Shown: positions 1 to 5,838, counted from the stretch's first letter. The stretch is 8,390 nucleotides of DNA from Anaerolineae bacterium CG2_30_64_16 (GCA_001871755.1 MNXL01000343.1:1-8390), one strand, 5' to 3'. Numbers and translations: made by a program. Notes: generated by a model not told the origin, from the sequence alone.

Positions 1-471
1 TTGCGTGATCTGGGCTACACGGACGTCAAGAACGGCTGCGAGAAGGGGGACTGCGGCGCGTGCGCGGTCTTGCTCGATGGGAAACCCGTCAATAGTTGCC
101 TGGTGTTAGCCTGGCAGGCCGACGGCGCGGAAATCGTCACCAACGCCGGCCTGGGCACGCTCGACCACCCCCACCCGTTGCAGACCGCGTTTGCGGACAC
201 CGGCGCGGTCCAGTGCGGCTATTGCACGCCCGGCATGATCATCTCGGCCAAGGCGCTGCTCGACACCAACCCGCACCCCTCGGACAAGGAGATCCGGGAA
301 GCGCTCTCGGGCAACCTGTGCCGCTGCACCGGCTACGACCACATCATCGAGGCGGTCAGGCGAGTGAGCGAGTCAGCGAGTCAGCGAACTCACCCGCCAA
401 CGCGCTCGCTGACTCGTTTTCTCGCTGATTCGCTGACTCATTGGAGGTGCAAACATGAAGTACAAGGCTAA
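1..471 (+). CDS. Molybdenum hydroxylase small subunit, two [2Fe-2S] clusters (5'-truncated)
   Basis: This is the iron-sulfur subunit of a xanthine dehydrogenase/aldehyde oxidase-family enzyme; it passes electrons from the molybdenum site of the large subunit towards FAD or another acceptor. The window opens inside the gene, so the leading TTG is not the start and roughly the first 25-30 residues are missing. The plant-type ferredoxin cluster is C13, C18, C21 and C33 (CEKGDCGAC, then NSC). The second, helical-domain cluster is C72, C75, C107 and C109 (QCGYCTPGM and NLCRCTGY). All eight ligands are present. The conserved domain ends near residue 121 (HIIEAVRR); the remaining 35 residues are encoded by the octad repeat at 362-444 and look unlike family tails. 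The frame closes at TAA 469-471, overlapping the large-subunit gene by 17 nt. No FAD subunit is visible; it may lie upstream. The family call is secure; the substrate is unknown. Confidence 0.93.
   Translation: MRDLGYTDVKNGCEKGDCGACAVLLDGKPVNSCLVLAWQADGAEIVTNAGLGTLDHPHPLQTAFADTGAVQCGYCTPGMIISAKALLDTNPHPSDKEIREALSGNLCRCTGYDHIIEAVRRVSESASQRTHPPTRSLTRFLADSLTHWRCKHEVQG
362..444 (+). repeat. Octad repeat with inverted halves, overlapping the small-subunit 3' end
   Basis: Positions 362-393 are four 8-bp units close to GAGTCAGC (GAGTGAGC, GAGTCAGC, GAGTCAGC, GAACTCAC). Positions 405-444 carry five units in the opposite sense, close to CTCGCTGA. The halves are inverted repeats: 369-380 pairs perfectly with 405-416 (12 bp) and 378-388 with 429-439 (11 bp), so the block can fold into alternative hairpins. 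It lies in the reading frame of the small subunit and immediately before the Shine-Dalgarno of the large subunit. Confidence 0.85.
443..448 (+). promoter_or_regulatory. Ribosome binding site of the large-subunit gene
   Basis: GGAGGT lies 6 nt before the ATG at 455 and fixes that start. Its first two bases are also the last bases of the octad block, so the repeat abuts the ribosome binding site without disrupting it. Confidence 0.8.
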
Positions 472-2872
472 ACCGCTACTCCCCGTCACCCTGCCCGAGT
501 TGCGCGTCGTGGGTAAGCCGCTGCGCCGGGTGGACGCGCTGGGCAAGGCGGTCGGCGCGACGCTGTACGCCGGCGATTTCACCATGCCGAACATGCTCCA
601 CGGCAAAGTGTTCCGCAGCCGCGTGCCGCACGCCCGCATCGCGCGCCTGGACGTGAGCAAGGCGCAGGCTTTGCCCGGCGTGGTCTGCGTGTTGACGGCC
701 CTGGATCTGCCCGGCGGGACGCTGGCGACCGATATGCCCGGCCAGACCGGCCAGCAGCGCCGCGCCGGTTCCGATGCGCAGGTGCTGGCCCGCGAGGTGG
801 TCCGCTTCGTCGGCGAGCCGATCGCCCTGGTCGCGGCCGAGACGTTGGATATCGCCGAAACCGCCCTGGGACTGATCGAGGTCGAGTACGAGCGGCTGCC
901 GGGGGTGTTCGATCCGCTCGAGGCGCTGAAGCCCGGCGCGCCGGTGCTGCACGCGCCCGACAACGTGGTCGCCAGTTGGCAGATCCGCAAAGGGGACGTG
1001 GACCTGGGGATGGCCGTGGCCGACCTGATCGTGGAGAACACCTATCGGGCGCCGTTCGTCGATCACGCCTATCTCGAACCGGAGGCCGGCCTGGCATGGG
1101 TGGACGACCGTGGGATCATCAACATCCGCGTCTGCACGCAGGTGGTCGAGCACTTCCGCAGCATCGCCCAGGCGGTGGGCGTGCCGCAGAACCAGATCCA
1201 CATCCTGGGCACGATGGTCGGCGGCGGGTTCGGCGGCAAAGAGGACATCACCGTCGAGATCTTCCTGGCGTTACTGGCGAAACACACGCATCGGCCCGTG
1301 CGGCTGGCCTACGCCCGCGAAGAGTCGATCATGGCGCACTCCAAGCGCCACCCGTTCATCATCACGCATCGCACCGGCGTCAAGAACGACGGCCGCATCA
1401 CCGCCGCGGAGATCGAGATGGTGGCGGATTCGGGCGCCTACCCCTACCTGAGCCCGTACGTGTTGCTTTATGCTGTGGTGACCGCCCCCGGCCCGTACCG
1501 CATGGAGAACCTCAAGGTGGACGGCAAGGCCGTGGCCACCAACAACCCCTTCACCAGCGCCTTTCGCGGGTTTGGCGCGCCGCAGGCGTGTTTCGCCTAC
1601 GAGCAACAGATGGACGCGATCGCGGCCGTGCTGAACATGGATCCGCTGGAATTCCGTAGCATCAACTACATGCAAACCGGCGACCGCAACGCCACGAACC
1701 AGCCGATCACGAGCGCGATCTGGTTGGAGGAGACCGCCAGCCGGGCGCTCGAGGCGCTGGGCGAGAAGACGCCCCCTTCGGCGTTGCCCGCAGCGCTCAG
1801 GGCAGGTGGCCGCGATGCAATCAAGGTGGGCCGGGGTTTCGCCTCCTACATGCAGAGCTACGGTCGCATCACCTGGTTCCACGACACCTCGCAGGCGTGG
1901 GTGGGCATGGAGATGGACGGCGCCGCGGTGATCCGCAGCGGCATCCCGGACCTGGGCGCCGGGCAGATCAACAGTGTGTGCCAGATTGCCAGCGAGGTGT
2001 TGGGGGTGCCGCTCGATCGCATCACCATCTACAGCACCGATTCGGCGCTGACGCCGTTGGCCGGCACGTCGACCGCGACACGGCAGCTCTACATGTCGGG
2101 CAACGCGGTGCTCAAGGCCGCGGGTGAGGTGCGCAAGGTGTTGTTGGAGCGGGCGCGGCGTCACTTCGAGGAGGATCTGGAGGACCTGGATCTGGCGGAC
2201 GGCCGGGTGTTTGTCAAGAGCGACCCCGAAAAGGGGATGCCGTTGTCTGAGCTGGTCGCGCTGTGCGCGGCCGAGGGGTTGCCGCTGGCGAACCTGGCGC
2301 TGTTCGCCGCGCCGTTCACTGCCCGGCTCGATCCGGACAACCTCCAGGGACCGATCTTTCCCGACTTCACGTTCGGCGCGCAGGCCGTCGAGGTCGCGGT
2401 GGATACCGAGACCGGCGAGATCACGCTGCTGAAGAGCGCGGCGTGTCACGACGTCGGCCGGGCGATCAACCCGACCGCGGTCGCCGGGCAAATCCAGGGG
2501 GGCAGTGCGCAGGGATTGGGCTACGCCCTGATGGAAGAGGTCCAGGTCGAGGATGGGGTGATCCAGACGCCGTCGCTGGCCGAGTACCTGATCCCCACAA
2601 CGATGGACATCCCGGCCACGCAGGCGATCATCCTGGAATCGGGGTCGGGCGTGGGGCCGTTCGGCGCCAAGGGGATCGGCGAACCGGCGCTCACGCCGGC
2701 CGCGCCGGCCGTCGCCAACGCGGTGGCGGATGCGTTGGGTGTGCGCATCTACGAGTTGCCGTTGACGCCGGAGCGGGTTTTGGCCGCGCTGGATCGGGCA
2801 CGGCAGGCGGGTATCTTCTCAATAATCTGGGGCGAACGTGCCTGGCACTTCCGAAAAGTGCCAGGCACGTGA
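455..2872 (+). CDS. Molybdenum hydroxylase large (molybdopterin-binding) subunit, C-terminus replaced by a mobile element
   Basis: This is the catalytic subunit of a xanthine dehydrogenase/aldehyde oxidoreductase-family enzyme, which hydroxylates an aldehyde or heterocycle with water at a Mo-pterin centre. The N-terminal a/b-hammerhead domain is about residues 15-150. Mo-cofactor motifs follow: VGGGFGGKED (255-264), SAFRGFGAPQ (368-377), DLGAGQ (499-504) and GAKGIGEP (737-744), where E743 is the expected catalytic base. The length of 805 aa is normal for a stand-alone large subunit. Glu263 matches the purine-binding Glu of bovine xanthine oxidase (E802), but my ungapped alignment from the FRGFG motif puts Tyr339 where that enzyme has Arg880, so xanthine is not assured as substrate. 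The start follows a good GGAGGT. Residues 786-805 are encoded by the insertion element at 2811-2902; without it the protein would be 786 aa ending RARQAV. The family call is certain; the substrate is not. Confidence 0.95.
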   Translation: MKYKAKPLLPVTLPELRVVGKPLRRVDALGKAVGATLYAGDFTMPNMLHGKVFRSRVPHARIARLDVSKAQALPGVVCVLTALDLPGGTLATDMPGQTGQQRRAGSDAQVLAREVVRFVGEPIALVAAETLDIAETALGLIEVEYERLPGVFDPLEALKPGAPVLHAPDNVVASWQIRKGDVDLGMAVADLIVENTYRAPFVDHAYLEPEAGLAWVDDRGIINIRVCTQVVEHFRSIAQAVGVPQNQIHILGTMVGGGFGGKEDITVEIFLALLAKHTHRPVRLAYAREESIMAHSKRHPFIITHRTGVKNDGRITAAEIEMVADSGAYPYLSPYVLLYAVVTAPGPYRMENLKVDGKAVATNNPFTSAFRGFGAPQACFAYEQQMDAIAAVLNMDPLEFRSINYMQTGDRNATNQPITSAIWLEETASRALEALGEKTPPSALPAALRAGGRDAIKVGRGFASYMQSYGRITWFHDTSQAWVGMEMDGAAVIRSGIPDLGAGQINSVCQIASEVLGVPLDRITIYSTDSALTPLAGTSTATRQLYMSGNAVLKAAGEVRKVLLERARRHFEEDLEDLDLADGRVFVKSDPEKGMPLSELVALCAAEGLPLANLALFAAPFTARLDPDNLQGPIFPDFTFGAQAVEVAVDTETGEITLLKSAACHDVGRAINPTAVAGQIQGGSAQGLGYALMEEVQVEDGVIQTPSLAEYLIPTTMDIPATQAIILESGSGVGPFGAKGIGEPALTPAAPAVANAVADALGVRIYELPLTPERVLAALDRARQAGIFSIIWGERAWHFRKVPGT

Positions 2873-2902
2873 TGGCGATGCCCCTATCTATTGAGAGGAT
2901 AC
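2811..2902 (+). mobile_element. MITE-like element 1 (92 bp, 23-bp terminal inverted repeats, 8-bp target duplication)
   Basis: The left end 2811-2833 begins GTATCTTCTCAATA and ends GGGGC. The right end 2880-2902 is its inverted copy (18 of 23 positions match). The element is flanked by a perfect direct repeat GCAGGCGG at 2803-2810 and 2903-2910, the footprint of transposition. It encodes no transposase and is far too short to be autonomous, so a transposase elsewhere recognising these ends is inferred. The interior is a 15-bp perfect hairpin (2836-2870). The element supplies 20 codons and the TGA stop (2870-2872) to the large-subunit gene. Several IS families make 8-bp duplications, and I cannot assign one from the ends alone. 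Confidence 0.9.
2836..2870 (+). repeat. REP-like perfect hairpin inside MITE 1
   Basis: The arms 2836-2850 (ACGTGCCTGGCACTT) and 2856-2870 are perfect reverse complements around the 5-nt loop CCGAA. The GTGCCTGGCAC core resembles REP-type palindromes dispersed in many bacterial genomes. There is no T-run after it, so it does not look like an intrinsic terminator, but in the operon mRNA it would form a very stable stem at the end of the large-subunit reading frame. Confidence 0.85.
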
Positions 2903-2929
2903 GCAGGCGGTGTAGCCGCAATTCATCAC

Positions 2930-2934
2930 GGAGG
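2930..2934 (+). promoter_or_regulatory. Ribosome binding site deciding the GTG start of iorA
   Basis: GGAGG is followed by 5 nt and the GTG at 2940. The next residues (ETRRISGNEA) run directly into the conserved N-terminal domain, so GTG 2940 is the start. The site lies 20 nt beyond the right target duplication of MITE 1 and was left intact. Confidence 0.8.
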
Positions 2935-2939
2935 CTTGG

Positions 2940-4841
2940 GTGGAGACGCGAAGGATTTCCGGCAACGAGGCCGTTGCGTTGGGCGCGCTGCGGGCAGGGG
3001 TGAAGGTGGCTGTGGGCTACCCCGGCACGCCATCCACGGGCGCGTTGACCCGCATGTTGGCTATACAGCCAGAGGGCGTGCACGTCGAGTGGAGCACCAA
3101 CGAGAAGGTCGCGTTGGAGATCGCCACTGGTGCGGCGTGGGCCGGCCAGCGCGCGTTGTGCACCATGAAGATGTCGGGCCTGAACGTGGCCTACGACTCG
3201 CTGATCTCGATCGCGTATTCGGGCACGGTGGGCGGGCTGGTGATCTACGTGGCCGACGACCCCGGCGTCAGCGCGGGGATGGCGGAGCAGGATTCGCGCG
3301 GCTTTGCCGCGCTGGCCGACATGCCGATGCTCGAACCCGCGACCGTGACGGACGCCTACGAGATCATGCCATTCGCGTTCGACCTGTCCGAGGAGATCGG
3401 CGGCCCCGTCTTCGTCCGGTTGGTGACGGCTACCGCCAACTCGTTGGCGCCGGTGCAGATGTTGCCGCGGCTGGATGTGCCGGAGCGAGAATCGGTGCTG
3501 ATCCGAGACATCGCGCGTTTCACCAAGGCCGGTTCGGCGATTTGCATGACGCAACACCGCGAGCTGATCGCGCGGCTGGCGCGGGCCGGGCAGATCATCG
3601 CCGAGCGCAAGATCAACCGGCTTCACCTGTCTGAGCAGACCGGCGGTCGGCCAGGGCTGGGCATTATCGCCGCGGGCGCGGTCGCATCCTACCTGGCCGA
3701 GGGGCTGGAGATCGCCGCGGGGTACGGGCTGGCCCCCGCGGCCGCGGGGGCTGGTCCCCAGGCCATCTCCACGCTCGAGGTGGTCGGTGTGCACCCATTC
3801 CCGCAGGAAGAGGCCGCGGCTCTGATGCGCCATTGCGACACGATCCTGGTGCTCGAAGAGCTGGAGCCGCACCTCGAAAAGAGCCTGTACGTGACCGCCC
3901 GGCAAAGCGGTTTCGCGGGACGAATCATCGGCAAGCTGGATGGTACGTTTAGCCGCATCGGCGAGTACAACGTCAGCCACGTGGTGCGCGGGATCGCCGT
4001 GGCGCTGGGCCTGGAGATCCCCGCGGCCGCGTTCCAGGGTCGTCGCGAGGCCGAGGCATTGGCCGCGCAGCGGCCGATCACGGTGTGCGCCGGGTGTCCG
4101 CATCGCGGCACCTACATGGCGATCAACCAGGCGATTCGCAAGCTGCGCTACAAGCGGGACGATGTGATGGTCACCGGCGACATCGGCTGCACCATCCTGG
4201 GGATGAACCCGCCGTTCAACACCGTCTGGACTGAGATCTCCATGGGCGCGAGCATCTCACTGGCCCAGGGCTACGTCCACGGTGGGATCGAGACGCCCGT
4301 GATCGCCACCATCGGCGACTCCACTTTCTTCCACGCCGGCATCCCGGGGCTGATCAATGCGGTGCAGCACCAGGTGCCGCTGACCCTGATCATCATGGAC
4401 AACGGCTGGACCAGCATGACCGGCATGCAGGTGAATCCGGGCACCGCGGACGAGCGCCAGGGGGCCGGCGACCGGCGGCTCGACATCGCGCAGATCGTGC
4501 CTGCGCTGGGCGTGGACCACTTCTTCCAGGTGGACCCCTTTGATTTCGCCGACACTGCGGCGACGATCCAGCGGGCGCTGACGTTGCCGGGGGTCAAGGT
4601 GGTGCTGGCGCGGCAGGAGTGCGTGATGCCGGTCTTGCGCCGGGACGAACGGCCGGGCGTGGTGCGGGTCGTGGCCGAGAACTGCAATCTCTGCAAGCTG
4701 TGTATTACCGTCACCGGCTGCCCGGCGATCAGCCTGGCCGAGGGCACAATCGAGATCGATCCGCTGCTGTGTTATGGTTGCGGTTTGTGCGTGGACGTGT
4801 GCAACCGGGATGCGATTGAGTTTGAGCGGAGGCTCGGATGA
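2940..4841 (+). CDS. iorA: Indolepyruvate ferredoxin oxidoreductase, alpha subunit
   Basis: This TPP and iron-sulfur subunit catalyses oxidative decarboxylation of aryl 2-oxoacids (indolepyruvate, phenylpyruvate and relatives) to acyl-CoA, CO2 and reduced ferredoxin, with IorB. The N-terminal pyrimidine-binding/transketolase-like domain carries GYPGTPSTGAL (26-36) and WSTNEKVALEIATGAAWAG (51-69). A middle domain follows (about 235-350), then the TPP-binding domain with CAGCPHRG (383-390), GDIGCT (413-418), IGDSTFFHAG (458-467) and MDNGWTSMTGMQ (486-497). The C-terminus is a two-[4Fe-4S] ferredoxin domain: C582, C585, C588, C594 and C611, C614, C617, C621. The 633 aa and domain order are typical of IorA and complete. 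A short Ala/Gly/Pro stretch (263-274) contains a 20-bp DNA palindrome. The gene starts with GTG, and its stop overlaps the iorB ATG as ATGA. Substrate preference within the aryl/branched range is inferred from family only. Confidence 0.95.
   Translation: METRRISGNEAVALGALRAGVKVAVGYPGTPSTGALTRMLAIQPEGVHVEWSTNEKVALEIATGAAWAGQRALCTMKMSGLNVAYDSLISIAYSGTVGGLVIYVADDPGVSAGMAEQDSRGFAALADMPMLEPATVTDAYEIMPFAFDLSEEIGGPVFVRLVTATANSLAPVQMLPRLDVPERESVLIRDIARFTKAGSAICMTQHRELIARLARAGQIIAERKINRLHLSEQTGGRPGLGIIAAGAVASYLAEGLEIAAGYGLAPAAAGAGPQAISTLEVVGVHPFPQEEAAALMRHCDTILVLEELEPHLEKSLYVTARQSGFAGRIIGKLDGTFSRIGEYNVSHVVRGIAVALGLEIPAAAFQGRREAEALAAQRPITVCAGCPHRGTYMAINQAIRKLRYKRDDVMVTGDIGCTILGMNPPFNTVWTEISMGASISLAQGYVHGGIETPVIATIGDSTFFHAGIPGLINAVQHQVPLTLIIMDNGWTSMTGMQVNPGTADERQGAGDRRLDIAQIVPALGVDHFFQVDPFDFADTAATIQRALTLPGVKVVLARQECVMPVLRRDERPGVVRVVAENCNLCKLCITVTGCPAISLAEGTIEIDPLLCYGCGLCVDVCNRDAIEFERRLG
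3732..3751 (+). repeat. Perfect 20-bp palindrome inside iorA
   Basis: Ten bases, GCCCCCGCGG, are followed directly by their reverse complement, with no loop. The stretch encodes part of the sequence LAPAAAGAG in the linker of the IorA middle domain. It may be only a by-product of GC-rich Ala/Pro/Gly codons; no copy exists elsewhere in the window. Confidence 0.6.
4828..4832 (+). promoter_or_regulatory. Ribosome binding site and ATGA stop-start overlap, iorA to iorB
   Basis: GGAGG lies 5 nt before ATG 4838, and that ATG shares bases with the iorA TGA stop (4839-4841). This is the usual arrangement for translational coupling of two subunits made in equal amounts, and it argues that 4838 is the ancestral iorB start. 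Confidence 0.7.
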
Positions 4842-5572
4842 CAGGGGGACACGGGTACACAGAGACGCAGGGAACTGAAGGAACTGAGGGAATGGATGTA
4901 ACGCTTCGCTTGCCCTCAGGACGAGTATGCAATACGCAGTATGCAGTACACAACTCGCAATCCGCAATCCGAGATCCGCAATTCGACATCTACTTGGTGG
5001 GTGTCGGCGGCCAGGGCGTGCTGACCATTGGAAGTTTGCTGGCCGAGGCCGCGTTGCGCCAGGGGATCCCCGCCAACTACTACGAGAGCAAGGGGATGGC
5101 GCAACGGGGCGGGTTCGTCAAGGCGCAGTTGCGGCTGGGGCGGGAGGTCGTCGGTCCCAACATCCCGGAGCGCGGCGCCCATCTGGTGATCTCGATGGAG
5201 CTTTCCGAGTCGCTCAAGGGCGTGCGTTTCGTCAAGCCGGGCCACGATTTTCTGGTGTTCGGGCACGTGTGGGCGCCTACCGCGGTCATGTTGGGGAAGG
5301 CGCCCTATCCCACGCTGGGCCAGGTGCGGGAGCAGGTGGAGGCGGCCGGCGCCAGGTGGCGTTACGTGGCCGCCGACGTCCTGCCGACCTATCAGGGCCT
5401 GCCCGTCCCGGCCAACATCTTCGTGCTCGGCGCGACCATGGCCCTGACCGGGCTGCCGGAGGTGCTGTCGGTCGATGATGTGCGCGAAACGGTGCGAGAG
5501 AAGTGGCGGCGCGCGGCCGAGCGTAATTTGTACGCGTTTCAGATGGGGTACGACGCATATGCGGGAGGGTAG
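4838..5572 (+). CDS. iorB: Indolepyruvate ferredoxin oxidoreductase, beta subunit, with repeat-encoded N-terminal extension
   Basis: This is the gamma-type (POR gamma/IorB) subunit that completes the 2-oxoacid:ferredoxin oxidoreductase with IorA. The recognisable domain starts at residue 49 with FDIYLVGVGGQGVLT and includes SKGMAQRGGFV (84-94) and a C-terminal helix ending YDAYAGG. From residue 49 to the end is 196 aa, the normal size of IorB. Residues 1-48 have no counterpart I recognise and are encoded by tandem repeats (4871-4897 and 4925-4980), giving peptides such as TEGTEG. There are two candidate starts: ATG 4838, which has a proper GGAGG and overlaps the iorA stop, and in-frame ATG 4892, with AAGGA 9 nt upstream, giving 226 aa. 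No in-frame ATG is closer to the domain. The extension could be translated, trimmed or bypassed; I prefer 4838 at moderate confidence. The family call is firm. Confidence 0.92.
   Translation: MTGGHGYTETQGTEGTEGMDVTLRLPSGRVCNTQYAVHNSQSAIRDPQFDIYLVGVGGQGVLTIGSLLAEAALRQGIPANYYESKGMAQRGGFVKAQLRLGREVVGPNIPERGAHLVISMELSESLKGVRFVKPGHDFLVFGHVWAPTAVMLGKAPYPTLGQVREQVEAAGARWRYVAADVLPTYQGLPVPANIFVLGATMALTGLPEVLSVDDVRETVREKWRRAAERNLYAFQMGYDAYAGG
4871..4897 (+). repeat. Three tandem 9-bp units in the iorB 5' region
   Basis: GGAACTGAA, GGAACTGAG and GGAATGGAT are consecutive 9-bp units. Nine is a multiple of three, so they encode the repeating Gly-Thr-Glu peptide without shifting the frame. The third unit contains the alternative iorB start ATG 4892. 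The preceding stretch (4842-4870, ACACGGGTACACAGAGACG-like) is also low-complexity. Confidence 0.75.
4925..4980 (+). repeat. Heptad array (8 x 7 bp) inside the iorB reading frame
   Basis: The eight consecutive units are GTATGCA, ATACGCA, GTATGCA, GTACACA, ACTCGCA, ATCCGCA, ATCCGAG and ATCCGCA. The array ends where the conserved IorB domain begins (TTCGAC encodes Phe-Asp at 4982). It encodes residues 30-48 without a stop codon. Similar heptad repeats are known from cyanobacteria (STRR sequences). Confidence 0.85.
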
Positions 5573-5613
5573 GCCGTTCGGGCGGTGGTGGTCGCGCAAG
5601 ATGTGGGGACTGA

Positions 5614-5752
5614 GTATCTTCTCAATTTTCCGGGGCTTGACTTGCTGTGGCCGGTCTCCTGACCGAGCCACGACGGGCACGGTCGGAGACCCTTCGGGCT
5701 GAGCCTCAGGACGAAGCCGGCCCGAGCTGCCCCCAGATTATTGAGAAGATAC
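5614..5752 (+). mobile_element. MITE-like element 2 (139 bp, same terminal inverted repeats, 8-bp target duplication)
   Basis: The left end 5614-5636 starts GTATCTTCTCAAT and ends GGGGC. The right end 5730-5752 is the inverted copy, ending TATTGAGAAGATAC. The right end matches the left end of MITE 1 at 22 of 23 positions; the left end matches it at 20 of 23. Perfect direct repeats GGGACTGA flank it at 5606-5613 and 5753-5760. No protein is encoded. The interior differs completely from MITE 1: it holds an imperfect stem (5653-5665 with 5680-5691, one bulged T) and a small CTTCG/CGAAG stem (5692-5716). It sits in the 271-bp gap between iorB and the synthetase gene. Confidence 0.9.
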
Positions 5753-5753
5753 G

Positions 5754-5816
5754 GGACTGATTCCTGACCACTGATCCCTGACTCCTGACACCTGACTCCT
5801 GCCGCCTGCCCCCTGT
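5754..5816 (+). repeat. Heptad array (9 x 7 bp) upstream of the acyl-CoA synthetase
   Basis: Nine consecutive units fit NNNCTGA or a near variant: GGACTGA, TTCCTGA, CCACTGA, TCCCTGA, CTCCTGA, CACCTGA, CTCCTGC, CGCCTGC and CCCCTGT. The first unit is part of the target duplication of MITE 2, and its other copy lies at 5607-5613. The element therefore inserted in or at the edge of an existing array. The array ends 17 nt before the AGGAG of the next gene. Confidence 0.85.
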
Positions 5817-5833
5817 TCGCTCGACATTTTTCC

Positions 5834-5838
5834 AGGAG
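5834..5838 (+). promoter_or_regulatory. Ribosome binding site of the acyl-CoA synthetase gene
   Basis: AGGAG is followed by 5 nt and ATG 5844, supporting that start. I see no convincing -35/-10 pair in 5573-5833, which is filled mostly by MITE 2 and the heptads. Whether this gene has its own promoter or is read through from iorB is open. Confidence 0.75.

Noticed and set aside
1271..2491. Long minus-strand open frame (406 codons) opposite the large-subunit gene
   Set aside because: It is a GC-rich antisense shadow, rich in Arg, His and Gly, with no recognisable motif, and it lies entirely inside a well-supported gene.
2836..2870. Intrinsic transcription terminator after the large subunit
   Set aside because: The hairpin is strong but followed by GATGGCGAT with no T-run, and it belongs to a mobile element between operon genes.
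2691..4103. Long minus-strand open frame (470 codons) across the MITE and iorA
   Set aside because: It runs antisense to iorA and the large-subunit end, has low-complexity His/Arg/Gln composition, no family resemblance, and crosses a recent insertion.
4925..4980. CRISPR array or protein-binding iteron cluster
   Set aside because: The units are 7 bp with no spacers, which excludes CRISPR. The array lies in a reading frame without replication genes nearby, so a replication origin is not supported.
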